Shown: in pieces, positions 45,575 through 54,533 of the stretch | How positions within the stretch are numbered: the first letter of the stretch is position 1 | How the letters are laid out: the number at the start of each line of letters is the position of its first letter | NCBI GenBank assembly: GCA_963807305.1 | Contig: CAWEBN010000017.1 | Coordinates: 133,131 to 197,130, forward strand | Direction: 5' to 3' | Origin: JAOPZW01 sp963807305 | GTDB lineage: Bacteria > Actinomycetota > Thermoleophilia > Solirubrobacterales > Solirubrobacteraceae | Length of the DNA stretch: 64,000 nucleotides | Notes under the pieces: generated by a model | What the model saw: only the letters and a program-made list of their open reading frames with translations | What the model was told of the DNA's origin: nothing | Database searches by the model: none | Program-made: the position numbers and the translations under genes

Positions 45575-45584
45575 CTTACAGTTC
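45567..45584. promoter_or_regulatory. Near-match operator overlapping a -35 box before the first TetR gene
   Basis: TAACTTGACTTACAGTTC fits GAAC-N10-GTTC at 7 of 8 half-site bases. TTGACT inside the spacer is a good -35 box for the TetR gene that starts at 45606, although the matching -10 (TTGGAT) is weak. The same TTGACTTAC string occurs before the dioxygenase at 58445. Confidence 0.45.
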
Positions 45585-45605
45585 GCTTTCGTCTTGGATG
45601 CGTCC

Positions 45606-46232
45606 ATGGCCTCGACGCCGCCGGCGATTCGCGAGCCGCGGCAGGCGCGCTCGCGGGCCACATGGGCACGCGTCCTGGACGCCGGCCTCGCGTTGCTCGA
45701 GGAGGGCGGATACGCGGCGCTCACCGTCGACGCGATCTGCGCTCGCGCAGGGGCCACGCCCCCGTCGATCTACGCGCGTGCCGGCAGCAAGGACGGCTTG
45801 CTGCTGGCCATCTACGAGCACGCGATGGCGCGGATCAACGCGTCGGAGCTCGACCCCGACGACGCGTGGGAGCAGCTCGGTGCCGAGGATCAGGTCCGCC
45901 GCGCCGTGAGCGGCGTCTGTCGCAGCTGGCTCGACCACGCCGGGCTCCTGCGTCCGATCGTCCACCGCGCGGCGCATGACCCCGAGATCTTCCGTCGCGG
46001 CTCCGAGGCCAGCCGCGCGCTGGCGGCCCGCTACCACGCCGTGCTCGCGCGGGCCGGCTTCGGCGAGCGCGACGCGGACGCGACCTTCCGCCTCGTCTAC
46101 GCCGCACTGGTTCAGCGCGTGATGTACGGCGCGGACTTCGAGTCCGATGTGCCGCTGTCCGACCGGATGTTCACCCGGATGCTCGGCGATGCCGCCGTGC
46201 GCTACCTGCAACTCGACCAGGAGAGACCATGA
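45606..46232 (+). CDS. TetR-family regulator of the catabolic island
   Basis: 208 residues. PRQARSRATWARVLDAGLAL then VDAICARAGATPPSIYARAGSKDGLL is the TetR helix-turn-helix (about 12-60); the remainder is a helical ligand pocket. It resembles the second TetR at 53084 in its DNA-binding part (SIYARAxSKxxLxLAIYxxA), so both may read related operators. The stop overlaps the MetE-like start (ATGA), placing regulator and enzyme in one transcript. Confidence 0.82.
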   Translation: MASTPPAIREPRQARSRATWARVLDAGLALLEEGGYAALTVDAICARAGATPPSIYARAGSKDGLLLAIYEHAMARINASELDPDDAWEQLGAEDQVRRAVSGVCRSWLDHAGLLRPIVHRAAHDPEIFRRGSEASRALAARYHAVLARAGFGERDADATFRLVYAALVQRVMYGADFESDVPLSDRMFTRMLGDAAVRYLQLDQERP

Positions 46233-47375
46233 GCAAGCTGCACCCCCGTGCCGACCATGTCGGGAGCCTTCTGCGGCCGGCATCGTTGCTGCGGGCGATC
46301 GAGGCGGAGACCGGGATCTCGATGGGCGAGGTCCATGCCACTGACTTCAGCCTCGCCTTTGCGAAGGCCGACCAGGACGCGATCGGGCAGATCACCGAGA
46401 ACCAGATCCGGGCCGTCGTGGCCAAGCAGGAGGAGATCGGCATCGGGACGATCACCGACGGCGAGTTCCGGCGCGCGTTCTTCATGGGGTCGCTCGACCA
46501 GGCGGTCAGGGGCTTCGAGCCGACGGACGACACCATCGTCTTCCACGACGACGAGCGCAGCGTTGAGCTCGAGGGCCGTCCGATCGTCACTCAGCGCCTC
46601 GAGGTCGTCGGCTACCCCGGGGCCGACGAGGCGCGCTTTACGTCGTCGCTCACGGATGCGCCGGTCAAGGTCACGTTCCCAGCGGCGTCGTCGGTCGCCA
46701 ACCCGCAGATGTTCAAGCCGGGCGTCACCGACCGCCACTACGCACACTTCGGTGAGATGGCGTCGCACCTGGGTCAGATCCTGCGCGGGCAGATCGATGC
46801 CGCGATCGAGGCCGGCGCCACCTATGTGCAGCTCGATTATCCCGCTTATCCGCTGCTGCTGGACCCGAAGTTCCAGGAGATGATGGGCGCCGACGCGTCC
46901 GAGCAGGCGCTCCAGGGCGCCCTCGCCGCCGACCGCGCGATCGTGGATGGGCTGCCGGACCACGTCACGACCGGCATGCACCTCTGTCGCGGGAACTTCC
47001 GCGGGATGTGGATGGTCGATGCGCAGCTCGACCCCGTCGCCGACCAGCTGTTCTCACTGCCCTACGACAACTTCCTCGTGGAGTGGGACGACAGGAGCCG
47101 CATGGGCGACTACACGCGCGCTGAAGGGCGTCCCCAAGGACGGGCCGGTCGTGGCGATGGGCCTGGTGTCCACGAAGACCGGGCGACTCGAGGACGAGGA
47201 CGAGCTGGTCCGCCACCTCGAGGAGGCCTCGCGGTACGTCGACGTCGAGCAGCTCGCGCTCTGCCCGCAGTGCGGCTTCGCCTCGGAGGCCGCCGGCAAC
47301 GACCTCACCGAGGACGAGCAATGGGCCAAGCTCGAGCTCGTCCGGCGGGTCGCCGATCGCGTCTGGGGCGCCTAG
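46229..47375 (+). CDS. MetE C-terminal-like zinc methyltransferase, one frameshift
   Basis: About 381 residues if joined, the size of stand-alone MetE-core proteins. The zinc ligands are all there: HLC in GMHLCRGNF, Glu in FLVEWDD and, after the shift, Cys in LALCPQCGFAS. The frame breaks in the CGCGCG run near 47115-47125 and resumes LKGVPKDGPVVAMGLVSTKT. Family members move methyl groups from methylfolate or other donors to thiols. Inside a ring-cleavage cluster it may remove a methyl group from the substrate. A true methionine synthase role is the alternative. Confidence 0.75.
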
Positions 47376-48373
47376 AGCGCGAGCGCGTCCTCGAGCGGAA
47401 CGCCGGCAAGGAGCCGGCGGGCATGCTCGCGCCCGCGCTGCTGCACATCGACCGGCAACGGAAGGCGCGACTTGCCGTCGATCCGCGCGAGCAGGATGCA
47501 CCCGAGCTCGGCGACGACGTGGGGCGCGTGCGCGACGGCCCCGCCCGCGGCCTCGCGGTACTCGTTCCAAAAGCGGCGCGCCTCGGCGGCGAACGTGGGG
47601 TCGTCGTGGCGCATCCCGTCGAGGAGCACCAGGGCGAGAAGGAAGGCGACGTCAAAGGCGGCGTCGCCATAGTGGGCGACCTCGAAGTCGATCATCAGCA
47701 TGCGGTCCGGGTAGGCGATCAGGTTCTTCGGCGAGTAGTCGCCGTGGACCAGGCAGCGCCGAGTGGCCAGCAGGCGCTCGATCTCCGCCTCGATCGCGGG
47801 GGCGAGGTCGGGATGCCGTGCGGCCGCGGTGCGGTGGTAGGGGTCGATGCGGCCCTCGATCAGCGGCATCTGGTTCGCGAAGCGCTGGGCGAGCTCGGCG
47901 CTGCCGGCGGTCGAGGCGTGCAGGCGACCGAGCAGCCGAGCCGCCTGCTGCGTGCGCGCGGGCACCGCGCGGCCGGCATCGTGCTCGTCGCGCCAGACCA
48001 CGCCGCCGCGGGGCGCCAGCGTCATGCCGAAGACGTACCGCGCGTCGTCCGAGAACACCACCTCGGGCGCGCTCCCGGGCAGGCGGTCGGCGAGGGTAGC
48101 CATGCAGTCGCGCTCGACGAACACACGGGCCCGGTCGAAGCTCCACTCGTCGTCGACCCGCAACTGGGCCAGCGGTTGCTTGACCACCACCGCGCCGCCC
48201 TCCCACTGGGCGAGCAGGACGGTGTTCGAGATCCCGCCGCCGAGGGCGGACACTGTGATCTTGGCCTCCGCAGGCGACACCCCGCGCTGGCGCAGATAGG
48301 CCGGCAGCTCCGCCGCGGTCAGCCCGTCGCCGTCGCGCGCATCTGGCGTGGCGCGCGGATCGTCGAGGCGCAT
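47372..48373 (-). CDS. APH-fold phosphotransferase (small-molecule kinase)
   Basis: 333 residues. VSALGGGISNTVLLAQWEGGAVVVKQPL holds the nucleotide-binding loop and Lys; CLVHGDYSPKNLIAYPDRML and MIDFEVAHYGDAAFDVAF hold the catalytic Asp, Asn and the metal-binding Asp. The family includes aminoglycoside kinases, choline kinase and methylthioribose kinase; HGDYSPKN is most like metabolite kinases. It ends the minus-strand catabolic operon and overlaps the amidohydrolase gene by one base. The substrate is unknown. Confidence 0.8.
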   Translation of the reverse strand: MRLDDPRATPDARDGDGLTAAELPAYLRQRGVSPAEAKITVSALGGGISNTVLLAQWEGGAVVVKQPLAQLRVDDEWSFDRARVFVERDCMATLADRLPGSAPEVVFSDDARYVFGMTLAPRGGVVWRDEHDAGRAVPARTQQAARLLGRLHASTAGSAELAQRFANQMPLIEGRIDPYHRTAAARHPDLAPAIEAEIERLLATRRCLVHGDYSPKNLIAYPDRMLMIDFEVAHYGDAAFDVAFLLALVLLDGMRHDDPTFAAEARRFWNEYREAAGGAVAHAPHVVAELGCILLARIDGKSRLPLPVDVQQRGREHARRLLAGVPLEDALAL

Positions 48374-49299
48374 CAGCTCGCGAAACGGGGGACCAGGGCC
48401 GCGACGTTGTCGCCGTCGACCGCGGCGCGCTCACCGTCGGCGAGGAAGCCGAGACCTGGAGCCGGATCGCCGGGCTCCTCGGGCAGAGCGAGATACGGCC
48501 AGTCGGTGCCGAAGACGAGGTGGTCGGCCGGCGTCAGCATCGCCGTCGCCCGGTAGCTCAGCTCGTTGTTGGCCAGGCCGGTGTCGTAGTACAGGCGCGA
48601 GAGGTAGGCCAGAGCGCCGGCCGGCGCCGACTGGGCCTTGCCCGGCTCGCGGGCGGCCAGCGAGGCGATCCGATGGGCGAGGACCGCCGTCGCGCCACCG
48701 AGGTGCGCCACCTGCCAGCGGATGTTCGGGTAGCGCTCGAACGTCCCGGTGTAGATGAGGTTCGCCAGCGCCCGGGTGGTGTCGAACGGAAACTCGTACA
48801 GCCAGCCCGGATGGCCGAGCGGCACGCCGTTGGCGGGCACGGTGGGGTGCAGGAAGACGTAGGCGCCGCGCCGGTCGAGCTCGGCGTACACGCGCTCCCA
48901 TGCCGGGTCACCGAGGTAGGTCCCGGCCACGTGGCTGAGCAGCAGCACGCCCTCGAGGGCCATGGTGTCGAGCGCGTGCGCCAGTTCGCTCAGCGCGGCA
49001 TCGACATCGGGGAGCGGCAGCAGCGCGAGGCCGGCGAAGCGGTCGCGGTTCGCGTCGACCGCGACGGCGATCTCCTCGTTGGCCAGGCGCGCTGTCTCGT
49101 TGGCTGCGCCCTGGTCGCCGAAGAACGCGCCGGGCGGCCCGGTCGAGATGACCGCCGCGTCGATCGCGTAGCGCTCCATCATCGCCAGCAGCTGCTCGGC
49201 GGTGACGACCGGGGGCTTGGGCAGGTTGCCGCCGGGCGCCGGCACGAGGTCGATGTAGGCCTGCGGGGCCACGTGAGCGTGGGCGTCGACACGGCTCAT
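48373..49299 (-). CDS. ACMSD-like amidohydrolase-superfamily protein (probable decarboxylase or hydrolase)
   Basis: 308 residues, a TIM barrel of the amidohydrolase_2 group. Metal ligands: HxH in VDAHAHVAP, His in YVFLHPTVP, His in QVAHLGGA, Asp in VFGTDWPY. Relatives decarboxylate aromatic or muconate acids (ACMSD, gamma-resorcylate and 5-carboxyvanillate decarboxylases) or open lactones. In this cluster either would fit. ATGA overlap with FAH gene 1 upstream. The ATG at 49299 begins MSRVDAHAH; longer translations are not real. Confidence 0.82.
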   Translation of the reverse strand: MSRVDAHAHVAPQAYIDLVPAPGGNLPKPPVVTAEQLLAMMERYAIDAAVISTGPPGAFFGDQGAANETARLANEEIAVAVDANRDRFAGLALLPLPDVDAALSELAHALDTMALEGVLLLSHVAGTYLGDPAWERVYAELDRRGAYVFLHPTVPANGVPLGHPGWLYEFPFDTTRALANLIYTGTFERYPNIRWQVAHLGGATAVLAHRIASLAAREPGKAQSAPAGALAYLSRLYYDTGLANNELSYRATAMLTPADHLVFGTDWPYLALPEEPGDPAPGLGFLADGERAAVDGDNVAALVPRFAS

Positions 49300-50234
49300 C
49301 GCGCCACGCACCGGTTGCGCTGGGTCCCGAGTCCGGTGATCTCCGCCTCCATGAGGTCGCCCGGTCGCAACCAGCGACCCCCGTGGTGCGCCGCGTTCCC
49401 GGCGGGCGAGCCGGTCAGGAGCAGGTCGCCGGCGCGCAGCTCGACGACACGCGACGCGTACGCGACGAGCTCCTCGACGCCGTAGATGATGTCGTCGACG
49501 CCCTCGTCCTGCATGACCTCCCCGTTGACGCTCAGCCTGATCCGCAAGTGGCGGTAGTCCGGAACGAACTCGGTGGGGACGACGTAGGGGCCGGTCGGGA
49601 AGAACGTCGGCCGCATCTTGGTCATCAGGAAGTCCGTCATCGGGAAGCCTGGGCGGAACATGACGTCGCGCGTGCTGATGTCGTTGCACATCGTGTAGCC
49701 CGCGACGTGGCTCATGGCGTCCGCCTCGGAGATGTCGCGCCCGCCGCGGCCCAGCACGACGGCCAGCTCGAGCTCCCAGTCGTGCTCCTTGCCGGGACCC
49801 CGCAGCACCACGTCGTCGTCGGCGCCGCACAGCGCGCTGGGCAGGCCGCCGAACACGAACGGCTCCTCCTCGCGCGCGCGGCGCGCGGCGACCTTGACCG
49901 CCTCGGCCCGTAGCTCCTCGTCCGGGCGCGCGTCGCCCTCGCGGCGAAGATGCGCGACGACCATCTGGTGCAGATGCTTGTGGTAGTTGGCGCCGGCGCA
50001 CAAGATCTGGCTCGGTGGGGAGACGGGTGGCAGCGGCCTCAGGTCGGCGAGCGGGGTGCCCGCGTCCGGCGGTGCCGCGGCGAGCTGGTGGAGGCGCGCG
50101 ACGGTTGCGTCCCAGTCGCGCAGCATCGCCAGCGTGCTGTCGTATCGAGGACGAAGGTCGTGCACGCGTCCGTCGACGACGAGGCCGGGGAAGCCGACGT
50201 CGTCGGCGCCCGCGAACGTCCCGAAGGCGAACAT
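49296..50234 (-). CDS. Fumarylacetoacetate hydrolase (FAH)-family protein 1
   Basis: 312 residues. ILCAGANYHKHLHQM, WELELAVVLGRGGRDISEAD, YTMCNDISTRDVMF and LTGSPAGNA are the metal- and substrate-binding blocks of the FAH fold. Members cleave C-C bonds in 2,4-dioxo acids or isomerise/decarboxylate ring-fission products (HpcE, MhpD-like). Here it should act after the extradiol dioxygenase. Coupled by ATGA to the amidohydrolase gene and 2 bases from FAH gene 2. Confidence 0.85.
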   Translation of the reverse strand: MFAFGTFAGADDVGFPGLVVDGRVHDLRPRYDSTLAMLRDWDATVARLHQLAAAPPDAGTPLADLRPLPPVSPPSQILCAGANYHKHLHQMVVAHLRREGDARPDEELRAEAVKVAARRAREEEPFVFGGLPSALCGADDDVVLRGPGKEHDWELELAVVLGRGGRDISEADAMSHVAGYTMCNDISTRDVMFRPGFPMTDFLMTKMRPTFFPTGPYVVPTEFVPDYRHLRIRLSVNGEVMQDEGVDDIIYGVEELVAYASRVVELRAGDLLLTGSPAGNAAHHGGRWLRPGDLMEAEITGLGTQRNRCVAR

Positions 50235-50235
50235 G

Positions 50236-50270
50236 CTCACGCGCGCGCGCGAGCGCGCGCGCGCGGCAAC
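50236..50270. repeat. CG dinucleotide tract at the end of FAH gene 2
   Basis: An almost pure alternating GC run of about 30 bases encodes the C-terminal RARARARA of FAH protein 2 and lies just before the FAH 1 start. Such tracts slip easily and can adopt Z-DNA, so the length of this tail may vary between strains or be a sequencing weak spot. Confidence 0.6.
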
Positions 50271-51160
50271 GGCGGGAGGTCGGGCTGCGGCTCGCCGATC
50301 GTGTTGGTCAGGGTGCCAATGCCCTCGACCTCGAGGCGCACCTCGTCGCCGGGCAGCAGCGGCGGCGGGTCCTTGGCCTGGTTGCGGCCCCACAGCTCGA
50401 ACAGGCAGCCGCTGCCGCACGTGCCGCTGCCGATGACGTCGCCCGGTGCGATCCAGGCGCCGCGGGCGGCGAAGTGCACGAGCTCCTCGAAGCTCCACGC
50501 CATGGACGCGAGCGTGTCGCTGCCAAGCTCGTTGCCGTTGACGGAGGCGGTCATCCTGAGGTCGAGCCGGTCGCCGTCGCGGTGGGGCTCGAGCTCGTCC
50601 GGGGTGACGATCCAGGGGCCGAAGGTGTTGGCGAAGTCCTTGGCCTTGTGGAAGCCGAACGGGAGCCGCGCCTCCCGCGCTGCGATGTCCCGCTCCGACC
50701 AGTCGTTGAAGATCGTGTAACCCGCGATGTACGCGCCCGCCTCCTCGACGGGCACATTGCGCCCCCGACGGCCGACGATGGCGGCGACCTCGAGCTCGAG
50801 GTCCAGGCCACTGTGGACGGCCGGCGGCTCGATCACGTCGCCCGGTCCCGTCGTGGCGTGCGGGTTGGAGAAATAGAACGCCGGGCCCTCGTACCAGGCG
50901 TCCTGCACATTGGCGTCAGGGCCCGCGAAGTACTTCACGGCGCCCTCGCCGTGTTGCTCGAAGACCGAGAAGTCGCGGACCGAGGCCGGCTCGATGGGGG
51001 AGAGCAGGCGCACGTCGCCGAGCGCGATTGGCTCCCCGGCCTCGCCGATGGCGCCCGCCAACGCGTCGAGTATGCCCACGCCGGGCAACGGACGAACAGC
51101 GTCGTCCTCCACCAGCGCGGCGCTGGGTGTGCCGTCGAGGTCGATCGTGGCGATGCGCAT
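50237..51160 (-). CDS. Fumarylacetoacetate hydrolase (FAH)-family protein 2
   Basis: 307 residues. An N-terminal cap (about 1-65) precedes the FAH barrel: VRDFSVFEQHGEGAVKYF, LDLELEVAAIVGRRGRN, YTIFNDWSERDIAARE and GSGTCGSGCLFEL with the metal-binding acidic residues. This is the class with ureidoglycolate lyase-like and acylpyruvase activities. GAGGAG lies before the ATG. The tail RARARARA is encoded by a CG tract. Two FAH enzymes in one operon suggest two successive cleavage or isomerisation steps. Confidence 0.85.
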   Translation of the reverse strand: MRIATIDLDGTPSAALVEDDAVRPLPGVGILDALAGAIGEAGEPIALGDVRLLSPIEPASVRDFSVFEQHGEGAVKYFAGPDANVQDAWYEGPAFYFSNPHATTGPGDVIEPPAVHSGLDLELEVAAIVGRRGRNVPVEEAGAYIAGYTIFNDWSERDIAAREARLPFGFHKAKDFANTFGPWIVTPDELEPHRDGDRLDLRMTASVNGNELGSDTLASMAWSFEELVHFAARGAWIAPGDVIGSGTCGSGCLFELWGRNQAKDPPPLLPGDEVRLEVEGIGTLTNTIGEPQPDLPPLPRARARARA

Positions 51161-51165
51161 TGTTG

Positions 51166-52444
51166 TCAGCTCCTCAGCGGTGCCCCGTGGTTGAAGAAGC
51201 CGTCGATGAACGACGACGGCATGAAGCTCTCGGTGGCGCCGGGAACCGTGCCCGGGGTCGAGAGCGTCCAGCTCGGATTCACCCACTCGGCCAGGTTGGC
51301 ATCGTTGATCACGGGCTCCTCGGCGACGAGGGTGTTGAGCTTCACACCCTGGCCGGCGAGCATCCGCCCGGCGACCTCGGCGACGGCCCGCGCCGCCGGC
51401 ACCGGCGGCAGGCTCGTCGATGCCGCGTGGTAGGTCGCCCTGGTTCGCACGCCAGTAGCCGAGGAAGCCTTTGTCCATGCCCACCTCCGCCATCGGTGGC
51501 ACGGGGCGGCCGACCTGCTTGAACGCCTGGACGACCCCGACGGCCTCGCCGGCCAGTGCCGCCACGCCGTCGATCTTCTGCGGGTGCGTACTGAGGTACT
51601 TGAGCGTCTCGGACTTGGCCTGCGATTCCGAGAAGGCGCCGAAGGCCTGGCCGCCGATCTTGATGCCCGGGCAGCTGGTCAGCGCACGCTTCCAGGCGAT
51701 GCCGACCTGCGCGTCGACGGCGGCTACGGCCAGCGCGCGGACGAGTAGCACGTTGCCCTTGCCGCCCATCACCTTGGCCACATACGAGGCCCCCTCGGCA
51801 GGCCCGAGGTAGTTGTTGCCGTCGACATTCACCGCGCCGTCCACCGGCACCGGGCTGAGCAGCGTCACCGTCGGGATGCCGGCGGCGGCCGCCTTCTGGA
51901 CCGGCCCGGAGAACGAGTCGGGCGACGGGGTCTCGAGGATGATCAGGTCCGGTTTGGCCTGGACCAGGCTCTGGTACTGCTGGAGCTGCTGGGCGATGTC
52001 GAGGTTGTTGCCGGTCGTGCGGACGTCGACGGTGCCGACGCCCGGGGTTTGCCCCAGGTCCTTCTTGAGGTTGTCGACGATCTGGACCTGGAAGTCGGAG
52101 ACCAGCTGACCCCAGGACACCGCGACCTTGTACGGCCCGGGGTGGGCCGGCTTCCAGTTCGCCCACCGGCTCTTGACCACCTTGACGGTCGAGCCCGGGA
52201 AGTCGGCGTAGCCGCCGAGTGCGGCCCTGTGCTGGGCGTCGAGCGACGCAATGACGCCGTCCGGGTCGGCGGGCTGCCTGATGGGGTAGCTGCCGCAGCC
52301 CGAGGTCGGCGGCTTGAAGCCCCGGGCGAAGGCCGGCACCTTCGCGGCGCCGCCGGCCGACGTCGTGGTGCTCGAGCTCTTGGCACAGCCGCTGCCCGCC
52401 ACGACCATCGCCGCAGCGACGATCGCAAGGCCTGCACGCTTCAT
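51166..52444 (-). CDS. CUT2-type ABC transporter substrate-binding lipoprotein, one frameshift
   Basis: About 425 residues if joined. Lipobox VAGSGCAKS near residue 20. The type I periplasmic-binding fold is clear: GPYKVAVSWGQLVSDFQVQI, LIILETPSPDSFSGPVQKAA, GIPTVTLLSPVPVDGAVNVD, VAALAGEAVGVVQAFKQVG. Near 51435-51440 an extra G shifts the frame; the true end continues ATYHAASTSLPPVPAARAVA to DGFFNHGAPLRS. It feeds the permeases and double ATPase encoded at 54966-58328. A GAAC-N10-GTTC site lies 54 bases upstream. Confidence 0.82.
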
Positions 52445-52497
52445 CCCGGTTTCCTCCGACAGCTCGCTCCTCGGGAGGCGGGACCGTACTCAAAGCA

Positions 52498-52515
52498 GAA
52501 CGCGAAATCAAGTTC
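52498..52515. promoter_or_regulatory. GAAC-N10-GTTC operator candidate before the binding-protein gene
   Basis: On the minus strand it reads GAACTTGATTTCGCGTTC. TTGATT inside the spacer and TACGGT 17 bases on form a plausible promoter for the binding-protein operon, so a bound regulator would cover the -35 box. Same geometry as 43183-43200 and 58482-58499. Confidence 0.55.
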
Positions 52516-52517
52516 TA

Positions 52518-53024
52518 TTACTGGTGCACCCAGCTCGTGCCCAGGCGACGCCCTCCGACCATCACGGGCTCCGCGTCGAGGAGGATCCACGCGAAGCGGC
52601 ACGGAACGTCGCTGCGGTTGTGCCAGACGTGGTTGGTGCCTCGCTGGACGACGACATCGCCCTGCCGGACGGTCACCACCTCGCCGCCGTCGAGCTCCAT
52701 GTCGCACTCGCCCTCCAGGCAGATGCCGTAGTCGAGGCTCTCGGTGCGGTGCATCGGCGAGCGCGCGCCGGGCTCGAGGACGCCGATGCGCAGCACCGTC
52801 CCCGAGCCGGTGCCGAGGATCGTGGTCTGGCTGCCCTCCCGCTGGCGCGCAAGCGCTGCGTCCGTGAGGTCGACAGGCATCTCGTGCGTGGCCCAGAGCT
52901 GAAAGAAGGTCGCGTCGCGGCGGCCGGCGTCCTCCGCGAGGCCGCGGCCCTCGATCGCCTCGTCGGCCGCGATCACGGCCTTGCCATCGGCGTTGTGCCC
53001 TGTAACGATCCGGCGCACGGTCAT
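52518..53024 (-). CDS. Cupin-domain protein
   Basis: 168 residues. The double-stranded barrel spans about 70-155. Motif 1, SPMHRTESLDYGICLEGECD, keeps one His and the Glu but lacks the usual HxH; motif 2, GDVVVQRGTNHVWHN, is complete. It may be a metal-dependent isomerase, a hydrolase or a small-molecule sensor. First gene of the minus-strand run, divergent from TetR 2. The operator at 52498 separates it from the binding-protein gene. Confidence 0.78.
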   Translation of the reverse strand: MTVRRIVTGHNADGKAVIAADEAIEGRGLAEDAGRRDATFFQLWATHEMPVDLTDAALARQREGSQTTILGTGSGTVLRIGVLEPGARSPMHRTESLDYGICLEGECDMELDGGEVVTVRQGDVVVQRGTNHVWHNRSDVPCRFAWILLDAEPVMVGGRRLGTSWVHQ

Positions 53025-53083
53025 CGTCCGATCGTCGCAGAAAATTGGAATCTGCGTTCGGTTTTGTGTAGGCTTCTGCCGCG

Positions 53084-53743
53084 ATGGCCGCGCGCCCGCG
53101 CCCCGCCCCCGAGCCGGAGCTTCTCCGGCCGCCGCAGCAGACGCGCAGCCGCGAGTCGCTCGAGCGCGTCCTTGCCGCCGGGCAGCAGCTCCTGGAGGAG
53201 GAGGGCTGGGAAGGCTTCACGGTGCAGGAGGTCAGCCGGCGGGCGAAGGTCTCGATCGGCTCGATCTACGCGCGTGCCCCCAGCAAGGAGGCGCTGATCC
53301 TCGCCGTCTACGACCGGGCCGTCGAGGAGATCGCCCGCGAGAACGCCGAGGCGCTCACCGAGGACGGGGCCTGGGAGGCGATGGGGACCCGCGAGCTCAT
53401 CGTCGAGGCGGTCCGCGAGATGGGCCGCCAGATGCTCAATCACGAGCTCATCCTGCGCAGGATCATGAACCGGGCGCCTGTCGATGCCGTGATCAGGGCG
53501 CGCGGCGACGCGCAGATCCGCCGGCTCGGCGAGCGCTGGGAGGAGCTCCTGCGCCGGCGCGAGTCGGAGTATCGCCATCCAGAGCCAGACCTGGCGATCG
53601 AGGTCGCCTTCCGCATGGTCTTCGCGACGGTGGCGCGGCGGGTCGCCCTGGGCGCGCAGTTCGGCGCGCCGCACGAGGTGTCCGACCAACGGCTGCTCGA
53701 CGAGGTCGGTCGCGCGGTCGCCGCGTACCTCCTCGAGCGATGA
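53084..53743 (+). CDS. TetR-family regulator, second of the island
   Basis: 219 residues. PPQQTRSRESLERVLAAGQQ and VSRRAKVSIGSIYARAPSKE form the TetR helix-turn-helix. The rest is helical and charged, with RRIMNRAPVDAVIRAR. It is divergent from the cupin gene and coupled (ATGA) to an SDR. A degenerate version of the GAAC-N10-GTTC repeat (AAATTGGAATCTGCGTTC) lies just upstream. It or the first TetR should read the shared operator. Confidence 0.83.
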   Translation: MAARPRPAPEPELLRPPQQTRSRESLERVLAAGQQLLEEEGWEGFTVQEVSRRAKVSIGSIYARAPSKEALILAVYDRAVEEIARENAEALTEDGAWEAMGTRELIVEAVREMGRQMLNHELILRRIMNRAPVDAVIRARGDAQIRRLGERWEELLRRRESEYRHPEPDLAIEVAFRMVFATVARRVALGAQFGAPHEVSDQRLLDEVGRAVAAYLLER

Positions 53744-54483
53744 GCCCTGGCCGCCTGGCCGGGAAGGTCATCCTCGTCACTGGGGCGGCGCGTGGCCAGG
53801 GAGCGGCGGAGGTCGCGGCCATCGCCGCCGAGGGCGGCACACCGATCGCGACCGACGTGGACGCGGGCGGCGACGTGCTGGCGCTGGACGTCTCGCGGGC
53901 GGAGGACTGGGCGCGCGCGGCCGAGGTCGTGCGCACCGAGCATGGTCGGCTCGACGGGCTGGTCAACAACGCGGGGATCGCGCAGCGGTCGACGCTGCTC
54001 GACATCGCACTCGAGGACTGGAACAGGGTCCTTGCCGTCAACCTGACCGGCGCGCTGCTCGGCATCCAGGCGCTGGCGCCGCTGATGCCAGAGGGTGCAT
54101 CCATCGTGAACGTCGGATCGCTGGCGGCGCTCACGGCGCACTACACCGCGGCGTATACGACCAGCAAGTGGGCGCTGCGCGGCCTCACGCGCGTCGCCAG
54201 CATGGAGCTCGGCGAGCGCGGTGTCCGCGTCAACGTCATCCACCCTGGCTACATCGCGACGGAGCTGGTCGCCGCGGCGCCGCCGGCGTTCCTGCAGGCG
54301 AGCATCGACGCGGCGCCGCTCGCGCGCGCCGGCACGGTCGACGACATCGCGCCGCTCGTGGTCTTCCTGCTCTCCGACGAGTCGTCCTACATCACCGGCG
54401 TCGAGATCCCGGTGGACGGCGGCACCTCCGGCCACGCCGGGGCGAAGTCCCTGCGCGACGCCGCGCGCCGCGGCCAAGCCTAG
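53740..54483 (+). CDS. Short-chain dehydrogenase/reductase
   Basis: 247 residues. Cofactor loop VTGAARGQGAAEVAAIAAEG, Asp-based NAD preference (IATDVDAGG), NNAG, catalytic serine in VNVGSLAAL and YTTSK. The C-terminal YITGVEIPVDGGTSGH is classical. It oxidises or reduces an alcohol/ketone in the pathway or in a side branch. Followed by a perfect terminator hairpin. Confidence 0.85.
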   Translation: MSPGRLAGKVILVTGAARGQGAAEVAAIAAEGGTPIATDVDAGGDVLALDVSRAEDWARAAEVVRTEHGRLDGLVNNAGIAQRSTLLDIALEDWNRVLAVNLTGALLGIQALAPLMPEGASIVNVGSLAALTAHYTAAYTTSKWALRGLTRVASMELGERGVRVNVIHPGYIATELVAAAPPAFLQASIDAAPLARAGTVDDIAPLVVFLLSDESSYITGVEIPVDGGTSGHAGAKSLRDAARRGQA

Positions 54484-54490
54484 CCCGCGC

Positions 54491-54514
54491 GGCGGGGCGC
54501 CGAAGCGCCCCGCC
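54491..54514. terminator. Bidirectional terminator hairpin
   Basis: GGCGGGGCGC (54491-54500) and GCGCCCCGCC (54505-54514) form a perfect 10-bp stem with loop CGAA between the convergent SDR and small secreted-protein genes. No T-run, as usual in GC-rich actinobacteria. Confidence 0.75.
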
Positions 54515-54533
54515 TGGCGGGGTTCGGGTGCGG

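Noticed and set aside
47372..48373. Methylthioribose kinase in a methionine salvage pathway with the MetE-like genes
   Set aside because: The motif order fits the wider APH fold equally well, and no methylthioribose-phosphate isomerase, dehydratase or enolase-phosphatase is nearby.
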